Below, piece by piece: positions 12,046 to 24,948 of a DNA stretch of 64,000 nucleotides. The stretch is from Allolobophora icterica (taxonomy: Eukaryota; Annelida; Clitellata; Crassiclitellata; Lumbricidae): assembly GCA_963556255.1 (NCBI GenBank), contig OY744609.1, positions 25,737,858 to 25,801,857 on the forward strand. The letters run 5' to 3'. Made by a program: the position numbers and the translations under genes. Under the pieces are notes generated by a model that ran no database searches, was not told the origin of the DNA, and saw only the letters and a list, made by a program, of their open reading frames with translations. Every line of letters starts with the position of its first letter. Position 1 is the stretch's first letter.

Positions 12046-14025
12046 GCTAAAGTTACTCCGATCTACAAAAAAGGCAACAGAAATGAAGTCGCTAACTACA
12101 GGCCTATTTCGATCCTCCCCTACTTCTCTAAATTCTACGAAAAAATAATTACAAATAGGCTTACTAATTATATACAGAAATCTCATATTATCTTTCCTTC
12201 TCAGCATGGCTTCCAGGCGGGACAATCCCCTTCCTTGGCTCTAATTAATATGTATGACAATATTTCTGATTCTATTGAAAATAATGAGTATTCTATAGGA
12301 ATCTTCCTGGACCTTGCAAAAGCCTTCGATACGGTAAATCATGATATCCTACTCCACAAATTAGCTAACTATGGAATAAGAGGAACCCAGTTAGCATGGT
12401 TTGCTAGTTACCTAGAAAACCGGCTCCAATACGTATCTTGCAATGGCGCTCTTTCTGACGCAAAAGTAGTTAAATTTGGTGTTCCACAGGGTTCTAACCT
12501 AGGCCCTCTACTTTTCCTTCTTTACATAAATGACTTGCCCAATGCCTCGTCCGTCCTATCCTTCATCCTGTTTGCTGACGACACAAACGTCTTTCATTCA
12601 GATAAATCTTATGCTAATCTTGTACTAACTATTAATGAAGAACTCAAACGAGTAGCCGAATGGTTCCTTTCAAATAAACTATCCTTAAATATAGATAAGA
12701 CCGCCTTCATTCTCTTTAAGTCACACAGAAAGGTGGGGCCGCCAGATAACTCCCTAAGGCTGGCAATAAATAATACACCTATAGTCCAGGTCAAATGCAC
12801 CAAGTTCTTAGGGGTGATCGTCGATCAGCACCTAACCTGGGACCAGCACATTAAATGTATTTCCACCAAAATAGCAAAAAATATCGGCGTAATGTATCGT
12901 GCCACTAATAAACTCCCACCATCTGTACGTACACAACTATATTACTCCCTAATTTACCCCTATTTATCTTACTGCAGCATTGTATGGGCATCTACTTACA
13001 ACTCTAGACTCCATAAATTGGTCATTCTACAGAAAAGAGCAGTTCGATTCATTGGTGACCTCCCCTGGGGCTCCCACACCGGTCCCATCTTTTCCAGTCA
13101 TAGGCTACTAAAAATTCGTCAGATAAGAAATTACCAGATTGGCGTCTTCATGTACAAATTCTTACGGGACTCTTACCCACGAAATTTAAAACCATTTTTC
13201 GTATGGGCTCTGACATCCATTCCCACTACACTAGGAACTCATGCAAGTATCGATCTTCTTTTTCTCACACTAACTCACGAAGATTTTCAATTAACGTCAC
13301 CGGGCCACAGATATGGAACGATCTCCCTCCCCCGCTCAAGCAGGTTGGATCCCTCCCCGGGTTCAAAAGATTGTTGCGCCAGCACCTTGTAGAGTACGAA
13401 TCTAATACATAATCGACTTGCTGTTAGCCACTCAACGGCTAATCTTTAGTTAAGTATTATTTTGGGTTCTTCTGTTCTATTTTCCTTTTGTTACCACTTC
13501 AAACGATGGTGGTCCTCAGTTCTGTTTCAATATTGTATGCTCAGTATTGTCAAACTTTATGAAGTCTATTGTTTACAAGTTGGTTTTCGCCGCTGTAATT
13601 AAAGATGTAAGTAGGTGTCCCTACTAGCGGGATTTTCCCTTCTGGGCCTACCTTTGTAACCATCTTGTTTTCTTCTAATAATTTGTCTCATTGATACATT
13701 GCATATTTGGTTCCAATAAAGAATTATGTTATGTTATGTTATGTTAGTACAATGTTTTATTAATCATGAGCCACAATTTGATAGGATTCTTTAAGCCTAT
13801 ACTGAACACAGTGAACAGACGAAGCCAACGCCCAAGCGTTATTACATATAACTAAACTGCTCTGAACTGCAGCAAAAAATACTGTCGCGGACTATGTGCC
13901 CCAAGACCTGGAACCTGAAGTGGTGCTTGTAGTTGCTCTTTCAAAATCAGCGTATCTAAGCGAATAGCAATATATTGAAGTTTATGCTATAATTGTTCTT
14001 TTCACTTGTAACTTCTAATTACTTC

Positions 14026-14251
14026 TTAAGAACTACCTTTATATTTACTGCCATTGCTGAACTTCAAAAGAACTGCTGTATCTTTATGGATACCTCCATA
14101 CAGCTTCGTGTGTAATTGCCAGTCTTTGAACTGCGTTCTATCCCAATTATTTGTATATATGTACGTGTGTATGTGTGCATGTAAGCGTGTATGTATGTAT
14201 TGTATATATGTGAGTATGTATGTATAATTGTATATATAATATGTGAACATG
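14026..14251. other. Intron flank of the GTAT array
   Basis: TATG/TGTA-rich sequence with degenerate tetranucleotides. No coding or RNA feature is seen. Confidence 0.4.
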
Positions 14252-14339
14252 CATGTATGTATGTATGTATGTATGTATGTATGTATGTATGTATGTATGT
14301 ATGTATGTATGTATGTATGTATGTATGTATGTATGTATG

Positions 14340-14399
<60 letters not shown>

Positions 14400-14426
14400 T
14401 GTATGTATGTATGTATGTATGTATGC
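14252..14426. repeat. (GTAT)n microsatellite
   Basis: About 175 bp of GTAT units with two interruptions near 14341-14370. MYVC and THTYI open frames are repeat translation. Confidence 0.96.
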
Positions 14427-14725
14427 ATGTATACGTACGTATGTGTATTTGAGCATGTATGTCTGAATGCAGGCCTATATATATGTATATAAGTACATAG
14501 TTATGTATGTATTGTATATAGCTGTGTCGCTGTGTATGTGCGTAGTTATGCATGTAAATACCGATGTAGTGTAGTTATGCATGTTTGTATGCATCAATGG
14601 CTGTATTTATGTATGTATGCGTGTGTGCACATATGCTTAAAATAGCGCATTTTAAGGATCTCTCCAAAGGGCGTTGGATCAAGGGCTGGTTTAGGTTTTG
14701 CTAGGCAAGCGAACTAAGTGGTACT

Positions 14726-15076
14726 CAGGGCTGTAGTCGAGCGTATACGCGGGTATACAGCGTATACTTACCTCTAGAGAAATTTGAGAGCGTATACCCA
14801 TGAGGGTATACGCGGTATACAGCGTATACTTACCTCTGTAGAAAAAATTTTCCGAAAAAGAGAGGTTTTCAACGGTTTTTAGGGCGAATGACTAAAAAAA
14901 AAAAAAAAAAAAAGGTCATCAACTTTTTCAGAGACGAAATCGTAAAAAGTCTGAAAATTTTCTGAGAATTGGTGAAAAGTCAGAAATTTTTCCTAAAAAA
15001 AGGTCTTCAAATTTTTTTTGACGCCGCTGGTCACCGGTAGCGTATACTCACCTCAAATTTTACCACTACAGCCCTG
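14726..15076. mobile_element. hAT-type MITE, CAGGGCTGTAGT family (351 bp)
   Basis: Both ends are CAGGGCTGTAGT, with exact 8-bp duplication GTGGTACT (14718-14725 and 15077-15084). The interior has repeated GTATAC/CGTATACTTACCTCT words near the ends and a poly-A/GGTCATCAACTTTTT core at about 14890-15020. A shorter relative lies at 37469-37701. Confidence 0.93.
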
Positions 15077-15084
15077 GTGGTACT

Positions 15085-16771
15085 TACTTTTGTAAAACAA
15101 AGTTGCTTTAGACGACATATTTATTAAGTCTTGATTATATATTTTGTGTGATTTTAAGTCGTCGACTTCTGGGTTGACGCTGCCAGTCCAGCATTCTAAG
15201 CGCTAGACTGAAGGCTTAAGCTAGGTCGAAACTTAAGACTTTCCTGTTGCAACTCGCTTCCTATGCGTGCACCAGAGCTTGACTTCTGGGGTGTTGAGTT
15301 TCGATTGGGCTTCTTCAAAGTGCGTGATAACGTTGTGATTGGTATGCTGGGTTGTCACACGAGAGGTTTGGGTTTAAATCAGGCTTAAGTCAATTGCAAT
15401 TGTAGTTCATTTGTAACTAACTAAAAATTTGGTCATGTAATTGTAACTGATTTATGAAACCACGAATTACATGTAATTGCAATTGTAATTGTAATTGTCG
15501 TGCTGTAATTGATTTTTTCATTAAGTTCACATTGGGTTAGTTTTTGGCGGTTTTGCGAAAAAGCTATTTAGGCGGATTGCTGAGAATCATCTGGCAGCCG
15601 GGAGCAGCTTCACGTGGTGACAACTGATGGCCAGCAGAACCCTGATAAGACATGGCCCGACTACATAGCCCGACTCTTCTGACAGAATTTGTTACTGTAA
15701 TGGAACCCTTTGAAGAGGTAACGAACTGTGTGCAAGGGGAATCCAGGGTCACTCTATCCAATGTTATTATAAGGGTACGAGATCGACAGCATTAAGTGAA
15801 ACCAATAGGGCCTACAGACAACATATTGTATAAGCAACTCGTCTCTGATCTCCTGTAAGCCATCACAAACTGCCTGTCCAAATATGAGACCGATGTTCTC
15901 TACATCACTGGTGCTGTGCTTTACTCGACCCACGCTTCCAACTTCACTGGTGCAAGCAAGCTCAAGCAGAGGAAAACCAGATACTCGAAATGCAGATGTT
16001 ATGCTGGAGTGAGTCTGTCATTTGCCCGATATCCGTCACCTTCAGTTATTGCAGTCACTGAATTAGCTGATGTGCAGGAACTAGTGAAGAAATTGATTAA
16101 GCTGCAGGTGATACCACTACCACTACCATCATTAGCCTACTACTGCAGATGCTGCGCTGCCTCTGCAAGACGACTTGGGACTGGTTTTGAGACAGGAACT
16201 GGCAGACTATGTGGAAATTAATTAAGGCTACTGGAATACGAGAGTAATCCGTTAGGCTGCATGGTGGAAGTCTCATGCATTTTTCTATACTCAGCTCAAG
16301 TGGCATGAAACATTCTGTCGATTCCAGCTTCTTCAGCTCCACTTGAGATAATTTTCAGCACGGGAGGTAAGATATAGGCCCTACAGGTAAGAAAGAACAA
16401 TGTTAAAGGCGGATAGATACGAGAGTCTGGTCTTTTTCACGTGCAATAATAAGCACTTTCCATGACATTGCGTGGCCATTGATGTTTTTCTCCACCTTTG
16501 ATAAAATAAACATACTTCTCCTTCTTCAACAGATAAGAATGTTTGACAACGGTTACACTTAATTGATACCTTACTTTGATTCACGCCTTGTTTATGATCA
16601 CAAAAGCGCTATCGAAGTTAAAATCGATTAAGTTAGGCTCCCCCATGCAAGGCAGCCTCTCAAGATGTTAGGTTCTTCTTCCTTAAGAATACACCGTTTT
16701 GGTAGCTAATCGTTAAGCTTTAATTGCCATACCTGTTCGGTATGCCTTTATCTGTGGCCTTAATATCTTAC
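15085..16771. other. MEGF6 intron, unassigned sequence
   Basis: This includes a TGTAATTGCAATTG-rich patch (15395-15510) and a 101-codon open frame at 15916-16221 (+) that I do not recognise. It has no splice context fitting either host gene and no recognisable domain; decayed mobile DNA is possible but unproven. Confidence 0.4.
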
Positions 16772-16876
16772 CGTATTGGCATCGCGGGCCTTGGAAGCCC
16801 TCTGGACAGGCGCAGATTTGAGAAGACTCTGCCATGCAGTGGCCTCCGTTGAGGCAAGAACCGGAATTGCACGATC
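16772..16876 (-). CDS. MEGF6: MEGF6-like exon, EGF1
   Basis: This 105-nt, phase 1-1 exon has its acceptor AG at 16878-16877 and a GTAAGA donor at 16771. It reads SCNSGSCLNGGHC, then MAESSQICACPEG and FQGPRCQY. The spacing is of the short Notch/tenascin type (C-x(3)-S-C-L-N-G-G-x-C … C-x-C-P-x-G-F-x-G-x-x-C), unlike the cbEGFs that follow. The GFQGPRCQY ending followed by D-V-N-E-C from the next exon is highly characteristic of MEGF6. Confidence 0.93.
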
Positions 16877-17544
16877 CTAAATGACACATAAACAGATAAC
16901 TAGTACAACACATGTTCCGATATATACATTACAGTGCAATTAAATTTTATAAATCTCCCTTCGCAACAGTTCAGAAGTGAACAGTGAAGACGGATAAGAG
17001 TAACACCTACCACTCAGCATATAACTAATGCACCGCAGTTACTCCTTTAGTAATATTCGATGGATAAAAAAAACTTATGCACCAACCTTATATTATTAAT
17101 TTTTACATTAACATTTTGACAACGAGATTGTACTTAAACTGTTTTAGTTTAGTCAGGTTTTAGCTTAATTAGGTACGGCACAGGTAGAAGAAAACTGAAC
17201 CAGAAAAATACAAATCAGAGGAAAATGGAACAAAACAACTGAACCTTATGCAGGGTTCAGATTCAATTGTTGTTCGGAGAAATACTTCAATATTTTACAT
17301 TTAAACACAGTATATGACATGGTAAAAACGTCCGCATTTTTAGGTCAAGGGAGGCACATTCCTCCTGGGTTTGTCTTCTACATTTATGCTTATCTAACAG
17401 ATTTTTTTAATGCATAATTTTTTCTTACTGATTTAGTTTGGTTTACAAATTCTGTACTAACTCTTGACTGACTGACTAGGGCTTGGTTTTGGTGTTCAAT
17501 TGGTTGATGCCTTGTGCCTTACACGCCTGCGCTATAGAAGTCGC

Positions 17545-17840
<296 letters not shown>

Positions 17841-18434
17841 CTTAAAAAATCGATTAGGCCTATGCCATGCAAGTATGTGATTGGGTTTTATGCTATACAT
17901 GGTTTGCCCCTTGTAAAAATTTCTGCAGGTAGGCCTACCTATTGTTTTTGAGTTAGATAAGGGCGATCGATTTTACCATAGTGCACTTAACATACTTCCG
18001 TGGAGTAAGCGATCATCCGTTCAAAAGACATCCATTCATTTTGACCAGAGATTTAGAAATATATATATATATATATGTATATATGTATATACATATATGT
18101 ATGTATGTAATATCGCTAAATCTGCAGCAGATGTAGTTTAGACATCTCTATCTCTCTGGTGCCTCGAAATCTTCCCAGCTGTCGTGTGAGGGAACGAGTG
18201 TGCAGAAGGCGAAAGAAAGCGCCAAGAATATGAGTATACTATATACATACATGTAAATAGATGTAGACATAGTGGCTTCCATTGGCTGGTAGATGATAAC
18301 AAAGACAGGTGGGAGGACAGAGAGTGGATGGACAGAGAGAGAGTCAGACATGGCTGACGAACGAATGGACGGACGAGTGGACGGATCTCTTAAACAGCCC
18401 TTAAAGACGAATTCTTTCCCACGCTTCTCCGCAG

Positions 18435-18540
18435 TGCTGGTGGTGGTGGTGGTGGTGGTGGTGGTGGTGGTGGTGGTGGTGATGATGATGATGATGATCA
18501 TCATCATCATCATGATGATCATCATGATGATGATTTTATG
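18435..18540. repeat. (GGT)n and (GAT)n triplet tract
   Basis: About 14 GGT triplets followed by mixed GAT/CAT triplets. Confidence 0.93.
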
Positions 18541-19073
18541 ATGACGATAATGATAATTAGGTGATTATAGGAAGACTACGTTGGTGATGAATAGCCGTCT
18601 TGAAGCCAACAAATACTCATGTGGCTGATGATGATGATTATGATGATGATGATGATGACAACGATGACGATGATGGTGAGAGCCAACTGACCAACTGGTC
18701 AATTTACCTGTCAGTACTCAACAGCAGCCGAAGGATCAATGATTTAGGACAGATGGACAGGCCACATATACAAAGACACACCTGTTGGCACATGCGCTCT
18801 CACAGCTTGTAACACTACACGGTCGCATTGCAAAGCACCCACTATTAGCCATTGGAAAACCACTGAGTATAATTAAAGGTATATATATATCCATTGGAAA
18901 CCAGTAAGTAACACATGTATACATATATATTTCAGGTACTTTGTGTGAGCAAGTATACTGAGGATGACCTGAACGCCTGCAGCTGGAATTTTGTGGTCGA
19001 CTTGTGGTTATTGAATTTCAAAGAGTCTGCCCCTTTAATCTTCTTCAATTTAGACACAGATAAGCATACGGAC

Positions 19074-19081
19074 GGACAGAA

Positions 19082-19129
<48 letters not shown>

Positions 19130-19133
19130 GGAC
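19074..19133. repeat. (GACA)n microsatellite
   Basis: GACA tetranucleotide array inside a longer CAGA-rich region (19060-19300) in a MEGF6 intron. Confidence 0.92.
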
Positions 19134-19578
19134 AGAGAAAGATGCTCAGACAGACAGTCAGATAGACAGTCAAGCAGTGAGAAGGAGAAGCAGATAGACA
19201 CAGAGGCAGAAATACGTCAGAAAAGATCTCGAGACAGGCATACACAGACACAGACAGACAGACATTTACACAAAGAAAGAGACATGCAGACAGATAGAGC
19301 ACAGAAGATGCAAAAAAAATTTAGAAGTGCCAGGAAACGATGATTAGACTCAGATGTGGCATAACTTTCCGAGCCAATAACCCAATTACGAAACCCTAGA
19401 AGAAAGGGTTTCATGATTGGGTTGCTGGGTCATATCACGCTCTCCTTAGACGTCAGTTAGGAATCGCCCGAGCTGAACTTAGACAACCTTCTCCAACAAT
19501 CACATACCTCAACTCATTAATCATATCTATCTATCATCTAACAAAATATAATTACTTGAACCCTCGTGAAGATATATA

Positions 19579-20780
19579 TATGTTACAGGGAATGTGTATT
19601 TTCAGGGAATATGTATATTCCCTGAAAATTTCAGGGTATATGTATATTCCCTGATTCACTCAGGGAATGTATACATTCCCTGAAAAAACCAGGGTATATA
19701 CATATTCCCTGAAATCTTCAAGTGATTTCTATACACATTCCCTAAAAGCTTTCAAAGACACAGCGACATAAAGTCAACAGTAGGCCTAGTGCTTAGCTAG
19801 GGTTATAATTGATCTTGAGTTTTTATCCGAGCTTGGGAAATGGAGGTTCTCCTGGACCTTGGTTTTTTCTTTGGCTTTTCTTGTTTTATTTAAACCCTGT
19901 TTTAAAATTCATTTATTCAATTTTTTAAACGGTCTGGATGGTCGAGGTCAATAAATAAATGGCGCAATATGCATGCTATGCTAGTTTATTTATATTTAAG
20001 ATATTACTAGTCGAAAGACTAAAGGAGACTGCAGACTCAGACTGAACTGTTTTGGAAGTTTTCTGGAAGTAAACTGTTGCCCTTTTCAAAACTTAGGAAA
20101 TTATTTTTTTAGTTTTATAGTCCGATTTCCAGGAGGCCAAACCAAATCAAAGGGGGTTTCCAGAGAGTAGTCCAAAAGAGGTCCATGTCCGATTTCCAGA
20201 GTACCAGATCAGGTGAGGCAGAGCAGCTGTCAAGGCGGGTGTCGTTTACGGCGAGTATAATTGGAAGGCGGAGTATCAGATGAGTCAGAGTAGGAGTATT
20301 TGAAAAGGTGAGACTTCAGTTTTGAGTGCACCCGATGGCTAGGGTTTTCTTTGGTTATTTTAATGTTGTAGCTTAGGTTTTTGATTTTTCAACAGTGATA
20401 ACACTGAATACTGCTAAAACCTTTCTTCTATGAAGTGAGATGTTGTTTATTCTGAAGATTTGATCCTATATTTACGTACAGTTATTGAACAATGGGCGTT
20501 TGCGCATCAAAGGAGGTACCCAGTGATAGAACCTTTCAATTAGCGACCAATTATAACCCTAGCTAAGCACTAGGCCTACTGTTGACTTTATGTCGCTGTG
20601 TCTTTGAAAGCTTTCAGGGAATGTGTATAGAAATCACTTGAAGATTTCAGGGAATATGTATATACCCTGGTTTTTTCAGGGAATGTATACATTCCCTGAG
20701 TGAATCAGGGAATATACATATACCCTGAAATTTTCAGGGAATATACATATTCCCTGAAAATACACATTCCCTGTAACATA
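19579..20780. mobile_element. Foldback DNA element with 233-bp inverted repeats
   Basis: Left arm 19579-19811 is the reverse complement of right arm 20548-20780 with few mismatches. The outer ends read TATGTTACAGGGAATG, flanked by TA on both sides. Each arm holds several short internal palindromes built from CAGGGAATRTRTAYATTCCCTG-like words, so each arm can fold on itself. The roughly 740-bp centre has no ORF or recognisable domain. A two-base TA duplication would fit a Tc1/mariner-like or other TA-targeting mobiliser, but TA is weak evidence in AT-rich DNA. Confidence 0.85.
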
Positions 20781-22519
20781 TACATGTAATGCGTGATAAA
20801 GACAAGGCGCAAATTAAAAGAGCCGGCAGAATCAGCTCCTGAACAATACGGTGTAGGAGTTTCTGACAAATGGTAGGCCTATACGAGAAAAATAGTAAAT
20901 TACTTTTGCACATATACTATACCAAAGAATAATTGCATTTGATAACGGTGTTAGGTCGACTCTCAAGAAGCTGATAACATTAATAAGGTCGAAAATACGT
21001 GAGGATGAAATGTGAGTATGCTGAATAACATCATGCATAACAATGACATGTGCTGTGTTGCGGCGCTGTAGAAATAGTCGCATTCATCATTATTAGTAAA
21101 AACAACTGTCATCACAGTTCAACTTGTGTTTATAGGAAGGACTTATTGGTAGCAATGAAATACATGGGAAACAGTAAACTGCATCTTCATCCAGAGACAG
21201 ATACATCTCCTGTGAACAGAAATTCATTGGAAACGTATATTCAATGGAAGAACCAGTTTGGGGAAAGACCTATCGAAGGGATCGAAATCATATGAGGAAT
21301 TATTATGTGTGTACTGTATGTTCAGTGTCAGTAGGCATATTATATCGGCGAGTAACTTTGTCTATACTATCGGTCTCTTTACGGACACGTTCATTTTGGC
21401 CTCTGGAGGACAGACAGCCTCTTTATCATAAAGAAGCCTCATTATCACGGAAGGCAGGTTGCCTGAAATCAGACACACCTGAGAAAATATGACAAAATGA
21501 CCGAGAGTCAGAGAAAACTTTAATATATTATACGCCACACAATGGTTGCCCACAACAGACGCATACAGAAAGGTTTATAATGATGCTAACTATGACTAAC
21601 AACTTACAGGACTAAAATTATATGGGCCTATATATATGTATATATATGTGTGTATATATATATGTATATTATTCGAAATATTCATTGAGTATCCACTATT
21701 ATGTATAAGGTTCTTGTTGTATATTGTACATGTATTATGTGTCTATATATATATATACGAACAGGAGGAGGTTCTGTATTATACAAATGAAAGGTAATTC
21801 TCAGGTCAGCGAAAGCAAATCTGAGTCTTTCGCAGAAGGTCTGAGCGAAATTGAAGAGACCTGTCATTCGATACGATGCTCTTGTTTCCACCGCTTTAAA
21901 CCCTCTTGGACGTCACTGTGAAAGTGGGTGGTGGAGAGAGTTATAGACAGATCGAGACAGAGGTAGAAAGAGATAGCCAAAGAAAGACGTAGACGGAGCT
22001 AGACAGACAGGGAAAGGCACTCAGGCAGACACAAAGGTAGAGACTGGGGTAAGCAGGATAATACACGTGTCCAGTGGGGTCAGTGGCGCCGACCAAATCA
22101 CATTGTGTTTGAAGACTGGTGTCCAATTTCACTCGGGGTCAACAAAAGCGACATCTGTCGTGACCTGATGAGAAATGTTATTATTCCGGATTAGACACGG
22201 TGACCTCTAACCCTTGACCTTTAGCCTTAATTATAGGTAATATATTTAGCGAAAAGATGCAGACACTTTAGGCTATTTCCCGATGTTCTTCTCGTATACT
22301 TAAACACTGAAATTGCAGCCTTTAGGTCTACGCTGTCAAGCTTTGGCTACGTAAGCTCATACCTTGAAATTTCTTAACAAATAATCATTTCAGCGATATG
22401 TGTTTATATAGCCGCTTTATGGACCCAACAAGGGCCAAGATGCATTCATATCGTCACATATATATACATGTATATATGTATGTATGTATGTTTGTATCTA
22501 TCTATCTATCTATCTATAT

Positions 22520-22810
22520 ATCCATCCATCCATCCATCCATCCATTCATCCATCCATCCATCCATCCATCCATCCATCCATCCATCCATCCATCCATCCA
22601 TCCATCCATCCATCCATCCATCCATCCATCCATCCATCCATCCATCCATCCATCCATCCATCCATCCATCCATCCATCCATCCATCCATCCATCCATCCA
22701 TCCATCCATCCATCCATCCATCCATCCATCCATCCATCCATCCATCCATCCATCCATCCATCCATCCATCCATCCATCCATCCATCCATCCATCCATCCA
22801 TCCATCCATC
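22520..22810. repeat. (CCAT)n microsatellite
   Basis: About 290 bp of near-perfect CCAT units between short CTAT and GTAT runs. Same motif as the arrays at 4.3 and 5.0 kb. Confidence 0.97.
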
Positions 22811-23010
22811 TATGTACGCATACAAATTTTACGTATGTGTACCTATGTATATATGTATGTAGGCCTATGTATGTGTGCATGTATCTGGCTATAAATATTG
22901 CGCCCTTTTAAAATCACGAGGGTTCTAATCATAGCTATTTAACAAAGAGTTGTGAATTAAGACAAGTTTAAAATGCTTCTTGATCAAGTGTGGTGAAATA
23001 GTACGTAGTT

Positions 23011-23450
23011 TTGGTCGATAGCATTCCAAGAGGACATGAGCTACAGATCCATCTAATTTTAAAACTGATATATAGGGCCATTGTATACCGGGTTGCTTCT
23101 ATTGTCTGGCAGTGTCAGCTTGGCCGCGCTCCTTTCTATCTACGTGAGCTTTGTTTTCCAGCGTCCGCACTTCTTGGTCGCCGTTCACTCCGTTCCACCG
23201 CCCGCGGTGACTTACATGTTCCTTTCGCTCGCACTGCAACCATGCAACAGCGAGCATTCTCCGTTGCCGGTCCCACTATCTGGAATGGCCTTCCTGTTGG
23301 ACTGCGGTCTCTCCCTCGAGACTCATCCACCTCTTTCTTCTCTGCTCTTAAGGCTGTTCTCTTTCGTCGAGGTTGGGCTGGGAGCGCCTCTGAATAGTTG
23401 CCTTGAAGAGCGCGCTATATAAATGTCTAATTGATTGATTGATTGATTGA
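23011..23450 (+). mobile_element. Non-LTR retrotransposon ORF C-terminal end with TTGA tail
   Basis: A 128-codon frame ends with VPFARTATMQQRAFSV, GPTIWNGLP, FFSALKAVLFRRGWAG and SASE, the stereotyped C terminus of a widespread invertebrate LINE group. After the stop comes GCGCTATATAAAT and a (TTGA)n tail. It is a 5'-truncated, coding-dead copy. A relative lies at 25975-26215. Confidence 0.85.
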
Positions 23451-23665
23451 GTTGAAAAGACGAGTGCATAAGAATACCTAATATATCGCTTTTCAAATGC
23501 ACCTCAAAGGCGCTGCAGCCAACCATCTAAGCCTAAAGGGGTGTTAAAGTTCCCCAAGACAAGTACACCGATGATCAAGTAACAGCAAATGTAATGGTGA
23601 TATCCATAAGAGACTTTGTTAGCGTGACGTGACAACCTGCTTTCTAGTAATGCTGGTCTACTTAC

Positions 23666-23775
23666 GGAACGTGCATCCTGTTTCTCCGTCGATGTGGTTC
23701 CATCCGTTGCAGCATTTATATCTCGTTACTTGAGACTCATCCATCTGAGTATCCATCGCAATGTAGTAGTAGGTC
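23666..23775 (-). CDS. MEGF6: MEGF6-like exon, EMI domain second half
   Basis: This 110-nt exon has its acceptor AG at 23777-23776 and a GTAAGT donor at 23665. After the phase-2 join to 25544 it reads (R)TYYYIAMDTQMDESQ, then VTRYKCCNGWNHIDG and ETGCTF. The Y-K-C-C-x-G-W and G-E-x-G-C motifs are the conserved end of EMI domains. It ends in phase 1 and joins EGF1 as Arg-Ser-Cys. The phases agree on both sides, which supports both boundaries. Confidence 0.9.
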
Positions 23776-23935
23776 CTTCAGTTCACAAATACATCCAATG
23801 CTCACTCTACCGACCGAATGAATGAATGAATGAAGGAGCTAATTAATTAATAAATTATTAATGGCTTCTTAAATCTATAGATACGCTGTTTAAAATGTTC
23901 TCTTCAGCAGTACAAAAGGTGCTGCATAAATTCCC

Positions 23936-23970
<35 letters not shown>

Positions 23971-24948
23971 CATAAATGGGTCGACAGACATGCAGACACA
24001 AACATACATATTGAAAAATAGACAGACTGTCACAGACAGACATACAGAGATAGACAGACAGGCAAGCAAACAGACAGATAGAGGACAGGCAGACAAAATG
24101 ATAACTAAACAGACAGACTCAGAGACAGACTGACAGATAGATTGACGGACTGATAGCCTGACATGCAGACAGATTGACAAACAGGCAGACAAATAGATAG
24201 ATATACAAACAGATCGAATGACCGATCGATTCATGCTATTTGATATGAATGATAACTGAATGCGTGAACGAGTGAATGAATGAATGAATGATTGATTAAG
24301 AGTTGCATATATAATGATATGCTACGCGTAAGAAACCTCTGCTTACGTCTCATTGCAGTTAGCACATGTATGGACCCAGATAAAAGCAAATCTTCAGACT
24401 AGGGATAGTGTTAGCATTAACCACACAAGTGTTTTGATCTCGTCGTATGCGGCTGTCAGATCACTCTAGTCGTAGGTTGCACTAACTGACGACATACATG
24501 AAGCACAGGTCTCCGTTTAAACAAAACGACAGCTGTTTATTTTTGTAAGACCATTATTTTTAAAGGTTCCTGAGCATTGACGCTGCTACAATAGCGTCCA
24601 ATGTTTATACTGCTTTGTTGCGAAGGCCGTTAGCTTCGACCTTACCTCAGTTTACAGATTTAGGCCCTATGTATTTATATTGGGAAAGTAGGCCCAACAA
24701 ACAGATAAACTAAAAATGATTTTAAATAGACATTTAATTAATTTTTTCAGCGTAATCGTGATTTTAAATAGGCGTTTAATTTATCCCGCGCTTATCATTC
24801 TCCTTCAACTAAAGCAGTGGTTTCCATTGTTTGAAGACATGTTATGGCTGCAAAGGCCGTTTGTGTTGGTTTTTTACCGATTATATAGATAAAACACTTC
24901 CGATATAAACTGGCTTGCCATAATGACGAATATACCCATCCAGAGCAT

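Larger units (their letters stand above)
9557..13746 (+). mobile_element. CR1-like non-LTR retrotransposon, 5'-truncated and interrupted
   Basis: The linker and reverse transcriptase part of an ORF2 is readable in pieces: 9557-10087, 10074-10456, 12054-13203 and 13203-13412. RT motifs visible are FLDLAKAFDTVNH (motif A), GVPQGSNLGPLLFLLYIND (motif B) and FILFADDTN (catalytic FADD, near 12565), then the CR1/Rex-like YLSYCSIVWAS and LQKRAVRFI tail. One-base shifts lie near 10080 and 13200, and the APE endonuclease is missing. The 3' UTR ends with AATAAAG and a short ATGTT repeat. A hAT-type element (10457-12045) splits the RT. The copy is defective and sits in the MEGF6 intron. Confidence 0.9.

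Noticed and set aside
15916..16221. A 101-codon plus-strand ORF in the MEGF6 intron
   Set aside because: No recognisable domain, no splice or promoter evidence, antisense to the intron; kept only as unassigned sequence.
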